A stretch of 64,000 nt of DNA from the NCBI GenBank assembly GCA_965222005.1, contig OZ244935.1, forward strand, positions 3,782,001 through 3,846,000. The letters are read 5' to 3'. The notes under the pieces were generated by a model. That model made no database searches. It was not told the DNA's origin and saw only the letters and a list, made by a program, of their open reading frames with translations. Made by a program: the position numbers and the translations under genes. Shown here in pieces: positions 44,145 through 52,654 of this stretch. The stretch comes from CBDCTM01 sp965222005. Its GTDB lineage: Bacteria > Bacteroidota > Bacteroidia > Chitinophagales > Saprospiraceae. The stretch's first letter is position 1. The number at the start of each line of letters is the position of its first letter.

Positions 44145-44771
44145 CTATTGCTCTTCTGCAGTTTTGGTCTGAGGCCCGGCAATCCCGCCGCTTACCTTTT
44201 CGCCCATATTGTATTCGTACTGCATTACAAGCTCCTCCTCATCGTTGAACTGCTTAAAAGTTCCGTGGATTTTACCATCCTTATAGGGAATCTCCTTCAT
44301 TTTTTTACCGTTGTTGTGATATTCGCGGTAATAGCCATTCATCACACCCATCTCATACGTAGCCTCCTTTTCAATGCGGCTCCCAAAACGAAACTTGCGC
44401 CAATAGCCATGCAATTGGTCATCTTTGTAAAAAGTCTCCACTTCTACCTGCCCCCGGTTGTTGAGCTCCAAATGGATTCCGTTCTTGATGCCGTTGATAT
44501 AATTCGTGATAGATTTCACGCGCCAGTCATCCTTGTAATATGTGAGCCAGGGGCCGTGCTTCTTGCCGTCCAACACAAAACCATCCTCCAGCAATGAGCC
44601 CAACTCATCCTTTTTGACGGCCTTTTGCATAGCGCTGCCAGGCACCGCCTCCATTACGAACCCAGTGAAATTTGCCGGAACTGCTTCAGCAGCCGAATCT
44701 GCGGGACTATCAGTACGGGTACTACAGGAAGTGAAAAAAAGGAAGGCAGCAAAGAAAAATAGTGGCTTCAT
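44145..44771 (-). CDS. MORN-like repeat lipoprotein (YwqK type)
   Basis: 208 residues. A lipoprotein signal ends at LFFTSCS. The body has about five repeats of the MORN_2 kind: GPWLTYYKDDW, GIHLELNNRGQVEVE, GYWRKFRFGS, GYYREYHNNGKKMKEIPY and GTFKQFNDEEEL. Proteins of this group are often labelled toxin-antitoxin YwqK antitoxin by homology, but here there is no partner toxin, so that label should not be taken as function. It converges with the metalloprotease gene. Confidence 0.82.
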   Translation of the reverse strand: MKPLFFFAAFLFFTSCSTRTDSPADSAAEAVPANFTGFVMEAVPGSAMQKAVKKDELGSLLEDGFVLDGKKHGPWLTYYKDDWRVKSITNYINGIKNGIHLELNNRGQVEVETFYKDDQLHGYWRKFRFGSRIEKEATYEMGVMNGYYREYHNNGKKMKEIPYKDGKIHGTFKQFNDEEELVMQYEYNMGEKVSGGIAGPQTKTAEEQ

Positions 44772-45122
44772 TTTTTGTGATTTGATTAACGATTGACTGA
44801 TAAATTTCGATCCTTGAGAATTGCCGCTAAATTAACGGATTTGGAAAGCATACGCAAAATTATCTGCACCAAAAACTCCCGTTCTGCGATCTGCAAATAC
44901 AAATGCCCCACTATTTCCAAGTATTGTTCAAAACAATCAAATCCTCTTTTCAATTTTTGAATGTCCCAAATTTTCAATTTTTTTTATTTTTGCAACCTGT
45001 TTCAAATGCCAAGCCATATTGATTTAGTGTGATCAACTATTTGAGGTATAACTTCGCCCTCCCCCCCTCATTTATTCCACTCGATCAATAGTACATTTGT
45101 TTGAATTGAGAAAACCAGAAAA

Positions 45123-46046
45123 ATGGATATTAAAGTACAACAACTCACTAAAAGTTACGGCCTCCAAAAAGCAGTCGATGCTATTTCTTTCGAAGTAAAA
45201 ACCGGTGAAATTTTAGGCTTCCTCGGCCCGAATGGCGCCGGCAAATCGACCACTATGAAGATGATCACCAGCTACATCGATATGGATGCCGGTGATATTC
45301 TGATAGGCGGCCAGTCGATCAAATCAGCCAATTTAAAAAGGCGCATCGGATACCTGCCGGAAAACAATCCACTCTACCTCGATATGCCCGTCATGGATTT
45401 TCTGACATACACCGGAGCACTGCAAGGGATGCCAAACGATCAGATCACCAACCGGCTACATGAAATGATTCGCCTCTGCGGCTTGGATGAGGAAAAGCAC
45501 AAAAATATCGGCGAGCTGTCCAAAGGCTATCGTCAGCGGGTAGGCTTGGCACAGGCTATGATCCACGATCCGGATATCCTCATCCTCGATGAGCCTACCA
45601 CCGGCCTCGATCCCAACCAAATAGTCGAAATCCGTGAGCTGATCAAAAAACTGGGAAGGGAAAAAACTGTGATCCTCAGCACACACATCTTGCCGGAGGT
45701 GGAGGCAACCTGCGATCGGATCATGATCATCAACAAGGGAAAAATAGTGGCCGATGGCACAGCAAATACGCTGCGCAAGCAAGCGCAGGGATCGCAAGTG
45801 CTGCGCATCCGACTGGAAGATGCCGACACCAATAGCGCTTTTGAAGCCCTCCGGGCACTGCCTACGGTGGCTATGGTAGATATTGTGGACGCCACACAGC
45901 AGCGCTTCGAAATTCAAAGCGCTGCGGAGCAAAGTAGCTACCGCGAAGTATTTGGGCTGTGTGTACAAAAAGGCTGGATACTGGCAGAGATGATTCCCCT
46001 GGAAACCAAGCTGGAAGATATCTTCCGCGATCTGACGCTCAATTAA
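45123..46046 (+). CDS. gldA: Gliding-motility ABC transporter ATP-binding protein GldA
   Basis: 307 residues. Walker A GPNGAGKST at 35-43, signature LSKGYRQR, Walker B ILILDEPTTGLDP and the STHILPE switch are all present. A C-terminal extension of about 80 residues follows the ATPase core, as in GldA. With GldF and GldG it forms an ABC transporter required for gliding in Flavobacteriia. It is the first gene of a four-gene run, with 34 bases to gldF. Confidence 0.9.
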   Translation: MDIKVQQLTKSYGLQKAVDAISFEVKTGEILGFLGPNGAGKSTTMKMITSYIDMDAGDILIGGQSIKSANLKRRIGYLPENNPLYLDMPVMDFLTYTGALQGMPNDQITNRLHEMIRLCGLDEEKHKNIGELSKGYRQRVGLAQAMIHDPDILILDEPTTGLDPNQIVEIRELIKKLGREKTVILSTHILPEVEATCDRIMIINKGKIVADGTANTLRKQAQGSQVLRIRLEDADTNSAFEALRALPTVAMVDIVDATQQRFEIQSAAEQSSYREVFGLCVQKGWILAEMIPLETKLEDIFRDLTLN

Positions 46047-46080
46047 AAAAAACTATGTGACAAACTAAATAAAGACCACA

Positions 46081-46800
46081 ATGAACCCGACTTGGATAAT
46101 TGCCAAAAAAGAACTCAGCTCGTATTTCGATTCGCTAATCGCCTACATCCTGCTGATCGCATTTTTAGGCTTTAGCGGCTTTTTTACCTGGATGTCGAGC
46201 AACGCGGATGTGTTTTTTCGCAAACAGGCCGACCTGCAAGTGTTTTTCAACGTAGCCTTTTGGACCCTCTTTTTCTTTATCCCTGCTTTGACGATGCGCC
46301 AGCTGGCAGAAGAGAAAAAGAGCGGCACTATCGAAATGCTGCTGACCAAGGCGGTAAGCGACCGGCAGGTGGTAATCGGTAAGTTTTTGGCCTGTCTGCT
46401 GTTGGTCGCCATCGCCCTGTTGTTTACACTGCCCTATTATTATACCATCGCCAAAATTGGAGATGTGGATCATGGCGCTACCATCAGCGGTTATTTTGCA
46501 CTGCTATTGATGAGTGCAGCCTACATTAGTATCGGCTTGTTTACCAGCAGCATTACCAACAACCAAATTGTAGCCTTCCTGCTGGCTCTGCTCATCGGTA
46601 TCTTTTTTCACTTCCTCTTCGATGTAATCGCCGGAAATATGACGGGCACACTGGGCGAATTTTTTGATAATCTCAGCATGCGCAACCACTTTGGATCAAT
46701 GCAGCGGGGTGTCATCGATAGCAAAGACCTGATCTACTTCGGGTCCATCATCTTGCTGGGAATCGTATTTTCCGAACTGGCCATTTCTAAAAGAACTTGA
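46081..46800 (+). CDS. gldF: Gliding-motility ABC transporter permease GldF
   Basis: 239 residues with six hydrophobic segments, starting WIIAKKELSSYFDSLIAYI, the usual GldF N-terminus. The cytoplasmic motif ALTMRQLAEEKKSGTIEMLL is typical of this ABC-2 permease. It lies between gldA and gldG and probably pairs with GldA in the inner membrane. Confidence 0.9.
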   Translation: MNPTWIIAKKELSSYFDSLIAYILLIAFLGFSGFFTWMSSNADVFFRKQADLQVFFNVAFWTLFFFIPALTMRQLAEEKKSGTIEMLLTKAVSDRQVVIGKFLACLLLVAIALLFTLPYYYTIAKIGDVDHGATISGYFALLLMSAAYISIGLFTSSITNNQIVAFLLALLIGIFFHFLFDVIAGNMTGTLGEFFDNLSMRNHFGSMQRGVIDSKDLIYFGSIILLGIVFSELAISKRT

Positions 46801-46836
46801 AGTAAGCTGTAAACCGCCTTTCATCAAAAAGTCTAT

Positions 46837-48348
46837 GTGCACATGAAAAATATCACCACCTTACTGCTAATCGTTGCCATCGTATTGATGGCTAATGTGC
46901 TGGCAAAGCAATTCTTCTTTCGCTGGGACCTCACCCAGGATAAGCAATATACCTTGAGCAGTGCTACCAAAGATATTTTGAAAAACCTGGAAGAACCCGT
47001 CACCGTGACGGCTTACTTTACCGAAGGCCTTCCGCCTGAATATGCCAAGGTGCGTCGCGATTTTCAGGATCTGTTGGTCGAATACGCCAATGCAAGCAAA
47101 GGGTATGTCGATTACGAATTTATCAATCCCAATGACGATCCGGAGCTCGAACAACAGCTCATGCAAAAGCAAATCCCACCCATCCTTTTCAATGTGCGCG
47201 AAAAGGATCAACTGGTGCAAAAGAAAGGATACATGGCTTCTACCGTACAGCTCGGCGAAAGGGAGGAAGTGATGCCGATTGTGCAATCCAGCATCGGTAT
47301 GGAGTATAATCTGACAACCAATATCAAAAAACTATCGAATGTGGAAAAACCCTCCATCGCATTGGTGCAGGGACATGGCGAGCCCGCTCCGCAAGACCTG
47401 GCAATGGTCTTTCAGAGCCTGGGCGTACTTTATAATGTAGAAACGCTTAATCTGGCCAACGAAGCCAGCATCCCCGCTCATTTGAGGGCTGTGGCGCTGG
47501 TGAGCCCCTCCGATAGCATTCCGCCGGCCGAGCTGGCCAAACTGGATGCCTACCTGGCGGGTGGCGGCGATCTGTTCATCGCAATCAACCGCGTGCAGGG
47601 CGACTTTTCCACAGCCCAGGGAACCGCCCTCAATACAGGGCTCGAAAGTTGGCTGGCTTCCAAAGGATTGATCGTAGATCCGGCTTTTGTGGTAGATGAA
47701 AGTTGCGGAACGGTGGGAATTCAGCAAAAAAGAGGATTTCTGACTTTTCAAACTCCTGTGCCTTTTCCTTATTTGCCCCTCATCAAAACATTTCCCGAGC
47801 ATCCCATCACCAAAGGCATCGAGCAGGTGATGATGCCTTTCGCCAGCCCGATTCGCTTTTCCGGAGACAGCTCCGCCCGCTTCACCCCGATTGCCCAAAC
47901 CGGAGGTAGTAGCGGCTCTGTCAATGCGCCCACCTTCTTTGATGTAACCAATAAACGCTGGACCAAATCCGACTTTCCAATGTCCAATCTGATAGTAGGA
48001 GCCATTCTCGAAGGGCGCTTCGGAGGGGATGCTACCTCTCGGATCATCTTGTTTAGCGATGGCGATTTTCCGGCTTCCGATGGCCAGCGCATCCCCGGCC
48101 AAACACCCGACAACGTAAGCTTGATGGTCAATAGCATTGACTGGCTATCGGATGATACGGGGCTCATAGCGCTGCGCACCAAAGGCGCCGCTTCCCGCCC
48201 CATTGACGATTTGGAGGAAGGGGAGCGCAGCTGGTATAAATACCTCAACTTTTTCTTGCCAATCCTGTTGGTGATCTTCTATGGTATCTACCGGATGCAG
48301 CGCCGCAAAGGCCAGCGGATGCGTCGAATGCAGCAGCGCTACACCTGA
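46837..48348 (+). CDS. gldG: Gliding-motility ABC transporter substrate-binding protein GldG
   Basis: 503 residues. One N-terminal membrane segment (about 5-25), a large extracytoplasmic domain containing FRWDLTQDKQYTLSSATK, the family's opening motif, and YEFINPNDDPEL, and a C-terminal membrane segment (FFLPILLVIFYGIYRMQRRK). It follows gldF by 36 bases. This topology and order match GldG. The start could also be the second Met. Confidence 0.9.
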   Translation: MHMKNITTLLLIVAIVLMANVLAKQFFFRWDLTQDKQYTLSSATKDILKNLEEPVTVTAYFTEGLPPEYAKVRRDFQDLLVEYANASKGYVDYEFINPNDDPELEQQLMQKQIPPILFNVREKDQLVQKKGYMASTVQLGEREEVMPIVQSSIGMEYNLTTNIKKLSNVEKPSIALVQGHGEPAPQDLAMVFQSLGVLYNVETLNLANEASIPAHLRAVALVSPSDSIPPAELAKLDAYLAGGGDLFIAINRVQGDFSTAQGTALNTGLESWLASKGLIVDPAFVVDESCGTVGIQQKRGFLTFQTPVPFPYLPLIKTFPEHPITKGIEQVMMPFASPIRFSGDSSARFTPIAQTGGSSGSVNAPTFFDVTNKRWTKSDFPMSNLIVGAILEGRFGGDATSRIILFSDGDFPASDGQRIPGQTPDNVSLMVNSIDWLSDDTGLIALRTKGAASRPIDDLEEGERSWYKYLNFFLPILLVIFYGIYRMQRRKGQRMRRMQQRYT

Positions 48349-48389
48349 GGAAGAAGCAATTCTTATTCAACGTCAACCATTGAATCATT

Positions 48390-49328
48390 ATGAACAATAA
48401 AAAACTATTGCTGATTTTGCTGGGCCTGGTAGGGCTTTATTTTGTTGCCCAGCTATTTGGAGGCCGCAAAGAGCGTACGTTTAAAACGGACATTGTGCAA
48501 GTAGATACGAGTATCGTTACGGCGATTGAGCTCTTGCCCAAATCGGCGCAGCAAGAGAAAGTCCGGCTCCAAAAACAAGCCGACGGAAGCTGGCAACTGA
48601 CCCAAAGCAGCTTGCAGGCAGCAGCCGACCCACAGGCCATACAATCCCTGCTAGCATCTCTGGCTATGATGAAAGCGAAGCGCGTGGCAGCAAAAAAGGA
48701 GGAAAAATGGAAAGATTATGAAGTGGATGAAGCAGGCTCGAAAGTAAAGGCCTATGCAGGGGACAAATTGTTGACTGATTTTGTGGTTGGCCGCTTCAGC
48801 TTCGACCAGGCTACTCGCAGCGGGACCTCCTTTGTGCGGCTGGCCAATGAACCCGAAGTGTATGCTGTGGATGGTTTTCTGAGCCTCAGCTTCAATCAGG
48901 ATGCGGCTGCCTATCGTATTAAAACTATAGTGGATACCCGGGGAGCCACGATCACCAGTGTGAGTTGGCAAAATGCCGATGAGCGCTTTGAGATGGCACG
49001 GACTCCGGAGGGACAATGGCTGGCAAATGGCGCTGAATTACTCGATTCTGCCAAAGTGGCGGCTTATATCAGTGGCCTGAGCAGCGTCAATGGCACCGAG
49101 TTTTATGACCAATTTGATGTGAGCAATGCTCCCCCGCCGCAGCAAATTGTACAGATCGGCGGAGACAATATGACACCTCTGAAAATTAATTGTTATTATT
49201 TGAATGGAGCCGAAAACCCCTTTATTATCAAGTCCAGTGCAAATGAGGCTTACTTCACCAGCGATAGTAGCGGCGTTTACGAACGAATTTTTAAATCAAT
49301 TTCTGGCCTACAGATGTTAACTTATTGA
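48390..49328 (+). CDS. DUF4340 domain protein of the gld operon
   Basis: 312 residues with one N-terminal membrane segment (LLLILLGLVGLYFVAQLF) and a long strand-rich extracytoplasmic region of the DUF4340 type (IELLPKSAQQEKVRLQKQADGSWQL split by family indels; LTDFVVGRFSFDQ). It sits 41 bases after gldG, as it does in many Bacteroidota. It probably works with the transporter; its exact role is unknown. Confidence 0.84.
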   Translation: MNNKKLLLILLGLVGLYFVAQLFGGRKERTFKTDIVQVDTSIVTAIELLPKSAQQEKVRLQKQADGSWQLTQSSLQAAADPQAIQSLLASLAMMKAKRVAAKKEEKWKDYEVDEAGSKVKAYAGDKLLTDFVVGRFSFDQATRSGTSFVRLANEPEVYAVDGFLSLSFNQDAAAYRIKTIVDTRGATITSVSWQNADERFEMARTPEGQWLANGAELLDSAKVAAYISGLSSVNGTEFYDQFDVSNAPPPQQIVQIGGDNMTPLKINCYYLNGAENPFIIKSSANEAYFTSDSSGVYERIFKSISGLQMLTY

Positions 49329-49611
49329 CAACTTTTTGTTACCTTTGCAAGGCTGCCGGTTTTATTAGCTTTCCAATCAACTGACATTGAGCAATTTGTA
49401 AGGAGTTCCATCTTTGCTCAAAAATCTCTCAACAAACCGATTAAGATCAATTCATTGTGCCCGGCAACAGTGCTTGGTGCCCGAATCTTCACACAATCAA
49501 ACAATCAAAGAATTGATCAAAAACTGTCAGTACAACAACAAAACATAAATTTGTTCTTTTAATATGAATGGAGGTGCATGAATTGCCTGCCTGAAAAAAG
49601 AATTTAGTAGA

Positions 49612-50664
49612 ATGTTGAAAAGCTCTATGGGATTAATCTTGCTTCTGGTATTGGTCGCAGGTGTTTTCGTACCTGTTGACCTGCCCTATGGCTTTGAAAG
49701 TACTGCCAAGGTGTATCCCCTCCAACGCTGGGAACTTCGGAAAAATACAGATGGTAGCCTCGTTAGTTCACTGCATAATTACCTCAGTGGCCAAATGAGC
49801 CAATATGCCAGCTATCAATTTGATAGAGGCGATGTGGTACACATCCGGTTTTTCCCCGAATCCGAAAGCCAGCATATGGTAGATAGTGGCCAAATGGTAG
49901 CGAGTATTCATTCAAATATGCTGGAGGAAAAGCTGGTTCAGCTGCAAAACCAACTGAAGGTGGAAAACGCCTTGTTGGCTACTGAAATTACCGGCGAAAA
50001 GATAGAAATTCTCAATAGCTTAAAGGAATTGCTGAGCTTGGCGAAGGAGGAACTGTCCTACCAAAAAACACAGCTCGACAGGGCCCAAAAGATGTTTGCC
50101 GACGGCTTGATTGCCGCCTCCGACCTGGAAACTATCCAGCAAGCCTACAATCAGGCTGAAATCAAGGTACAGCTGGCCAATGAGAATATATCGGTATCGG
50201 CAACCGGCGAAAAGCCTGAGCAGATCAACCTCATCCGCTCCCGCATACAATCGCTCGAAAATGAGATCGCATTTCAAAAAGCTACTTCCGAACGCTATGC
50301 CATCTATTCTCCCATCCACGGCCGGCTTAGCTTTCAGACCGGAATTGAAGGAGATCAGCTGTTCGTAGATGATATCGACCAACATGTATTATTTGTTCCC
50401 GTAAAACTGAAAGATCGGGACTTCATCAATCAGAATACTCGAATCGAATTGGACATCATGGGCGTCGATACGCTGGTAGAGGCCAGATTTGAAAAGCTAA
50501 TGGATCAAGTACAGATATTCAACAACCAAGCAGTGGTGATAGCCAAAGCCAGTATCAACAGCTCTATTGCAGAGCTCGTCACCGGGATGCCCGTGAGGTG
50601 TAAGGTACATTGCGGAGACGTACAGCCGCTTGAGTATATGCGTCGATCTATCCAAACCAAATAG
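49612..50664 (+). CDS. HlyD-like membrane-fusion protein
   Basis: 350 residues. A membrane segment at about 7-25, a biotinyl-lipoyl-like piece (GDVVHIRFFPE ... VDSGQMVASIHSN), a long coiled coil (about 105-225, including ADGLIAASDLETIQQAYNQ) and a second lipoyl half (YAIYSPIHGRLSFQTG), then a beta domain. This is the normal order for HlyD/RND periplasmic adaptors. No exporter or outer-membrane partner is next to it; the VTC and DUF4956 genes follow. A TACCTTTG -7-like element lies at 49340-49347, far upstream. Confidence 0.82.
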   Translation: MLKSSMGLILLLVLVAGVFVPVDLPYGFESTAKVYPLQRWELRKNTDGSLVSSLHNYLSGQMSQYASYQFDRGDVVHIRFFPESESQHMVDSGQMVASIHSNMLEEKLVQLQNQLKVENALLATEITGEKIEILNSLKELLSLAKEELSYQKTQLDRAQKMFADGLIAASDLETIQQAYNQAEIKVQLANENISVSATGEKPEQINLIRSRIQSLENEIAFQKATSERYAIYSPIHGRLSFQTGIEGDQLFVDDIDQHVLFVPVKLKDRDFINQNTRIELDIMGVDTLVEARFEKLMDQVQIFNNQAVVIAKASINSSIAELVTGMPVRCKVHCGDVQPLEYMRRSIQTK

Positions 50665-50704
50665 ATAGATTTCGATTCACCACCCAACAATAAACCAATA
50701 TTGC

Positions 50705-51490
50705 ATGCTTCGGTACGAACATAAATATTATATCAGCGACGATCAGGTCGATAAGCTGCGCGAAATGGTAAGCTGCTTTACCAAGCTCGATAGCTATGCC
50801 GATAGCCTGCCAGGCAAGGAATATACCGTGCGAAGCATTTATTTCGATTCTCCGGATTTTGAGTGTTATACCACAAAAATTGACGGCATCAAGAATCGGA
50901 AAAAACTCAGATTGCGGGGCTATAATGAAGAGAGCGATGATTCGACCGTGTTTTTGGAGATCAAAAGAAAATATGAAGTGCCGCTGTTCAAACACCGGGC
51001 TCCGGTGCCTTTCAATGATGCCCTGAAACTTTTTAAAGGAGGACAGGCAGAAGAATTGGTAAGAAATACCAAAAAATTTAACCATGCGGTGGATGATACC
51101 AAGCGTTTCTTTTATCAGATGCATACCATGCACATGAAGCCCGTCATTACTGTGATATATGAGCGTGAGCCTTTCCTTTCCCGGATTGATGACCAGGATA
51201 ATAACCTGCGCATTACCATTGATAAAAACCTCAGAAGTGTGGCCTATCCCGCATTGGATGAGTTGTACGACGAAAAACATATTCGCTACGCTATAAAAGG
51301 TTATACCATTTTGGAAGTAAAATTCAATAAATATTGCCCCAGCTGGGTAAAACCCATACTCGCCAACTTTCACCTACATCGAGAGTCCGCCTCCAAATAC
51401 TGCCTCTGTATTGATAGCCAGCCAATGATCAATACCCACAATCGCTACGATACCCTGGCAAACAGCCGCTGGTTTGTAAAAGCAGGATAA
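50705..51490 (+). CDS. VTC-domain polyphosphate polymerase-like protein
   Basis: 261 residues. The tunnel-fold residues of VTC domains are visible: RYEHKYYIS at the start, VRSIYFDSPDFECY, KKLRLRGY, VFLEIKRKYE, PVITVIYERE and LEVKFNKYCPSWV, supplying the alternating Lys/Arg/Glu lining. VTC proteins make polyphosphate in yeast; bacterial homologues often pair with DUF4956 proteins, as here (next gene). Polyphosphate synthesis is an inference from family. Confidence 0.88.
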   Translation: MLRYEHKYYISDDQVDKLREMVSCFTKLDSYADSLPGKEYTVRSIYFDSPDFECYTTKIDGIKNRKKLRLRGYNEESDDSTVFLEIKRKYEVPLFKHRAPVPFNDALKLFKGGQAEELVRNTKKFNHAVDDTKRFFYQMHTMHMKPVITVIYEREPFLSRIDDQDNNLRITIDKNLRSVAYPALDELYDEKHIRYAIKGYTILEVKFNKYCPSWVKPILANFHLHRESASKYCLCIDSQPMINTHNRYDTLANSRWFVKAG

Positions 51491-51643
51491 ACTACTAAGC
51501 ACTTTAAAACACACTTTAAAACAATTGTGTAAATTTGATCCGCTCTTTCTTGATTCCACTAAAGGAAAGATTGTAGAAAGACGCTTACTCACTTGCTTTA
51601 AAAAGAGATTTTAAATACTTGAGAAAACAGAAGACCAATTACA

Positions 51644-52333
51644 ATGGATGAATTTCAGCAGATAGAAATTTTTACGCCTTCTATTTTTGATATAGCCGGC
51701 AACCTCTTCGTCGCATTGATCTGCGGCATCATCATCGCCTTGGTATATCGCTATACCTACAAAGGCACCAGCTATTCCCCCACTTTTGTCAACTCTTTAA
51801 TCCTGCTCAGTATGATCACCGCTGTAGTGATTTTGGTGATCGGCAACAACCTGGCAAGGGCCTTTGGGCTGGTAGGAGCCATGTCAATCATCCGCTTTCG
51901 TACTGCCGTACGCGATGTGCAGGATATCATCTTCATATTCTTTGCCCTTACCATCGGCATGGCTGCCGGGGTGGGCCTCGTACAAGTGGCTATCATCGCT
52001 ACGCTCATCATTTGTAGCATCGTCATCCTATTAGTAGGCACCAATTTTGCCAAGCCCGGTCGCAAAAAGCATCTCCTCCAAATTGCCTATCAAGGCTCGG
52101 ATGAGGCCGATTTCCAACTATCCACTCTTCTCAAACAGTACTGTCGCCGCTTAAAGCTGGTCAACCTCAAAAACCTTGGCTATCGCGATGAGCTGGAGGC
52201 TTTTTACCACGTTTCGCTGCGCAGCGCAAAGAAAAATGAAGAGTTTATGCGCAAGCTCAACGAATTGGATTTCGTGTCAACCGTCAATCTCTATTTCGAC
52301 GAAAACGACCACCAGACGCCAGCGAATTATTAG
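51644..52333 (+). CDS. DUF4956 membrane protein
   Basis: 229 residues with four hydrophobic segments in the first 130 and a cytoplasmic C-terminal domain. The family motif RAFGLVGAMSIIRFRTAVRD is present. DUF4956 proteins regularly neighbour VTC-domain genes, so the two probably act together at the membrane. The C-terminus (YHVSLRSAKKNEEFMRKL) is a ferredoxin-like domain. Confidence 0.88.
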   Translation: MDEFQQIEIFTPSIFDIAGNLFVALICGIIIALVYRYTYKGTSYSPTFVNSLILLSMITAVVILVIGNNLARAFGLVGAMSIIRFRTAVRDVQDIIFIFFALTIGMAAGVGLVQVAIIATLIICSIVILLVGTNFAKPGRKKHLLQIAYQGSDEADFQLSTLLKQYCRRLKLVNLKNLGYRDELEAFYHVSLRSAKKNEEFMRKLNELDFVSTVNLYFDENDHQTPANY

Positions 52334-52480
52334 AAGCTGTAGCCACAAGCTTTTTTGGAAATGTAATGAGTGTGTTTTGCACCTGGATGTGAAGCTGTTT
52401 AATCAGGTGAACAGTCTCGTGGAAAGCTGAATATTTCAACTATTTCAAAAATGTCGTGTATATTTCCTGAATGTTACTTA

Positions 52481-52635
52481 GTAATGGCCAATTAATAAGT
52501 TATTGATTTGGGATTGAGATTTTGTCGTCAGGCGAGGCATTTTTTGAGCGAATAGCGAGCTATTTAAGCAAAAAATAACGAAGTATGGCGGCAAAAGATC
52601 AGAGACAAATCGTGAAGTTATTATTTGATCATTAC
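52481..52635. mobile_element. MITE between DUF4956 and polX genes
   Basis: 155 bases with imperfect terminal repeats of about 30 bases (gtaatggccaattaataag against gtaatgatcaaataataac in complement) and a 3-base duplication tta. Its centre (gaggcattttttgag, aaaaaataacgaagta) resembles the centre of the 36816 MITE although the ends differ. The remaining stretch 52334-52480 shows nothing else. Confidence 0.74.
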
Positions 52636-52654
52636 TTAACCAACCTCTGTAAGC

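Noticed and set aside
44145..44771. Antitoxin function for the YwqK-like protein
   Set aside because: It is a lipoprotein made of MORN-like repeats with no partner toxin; the common database label does not establish an antitoxin role.
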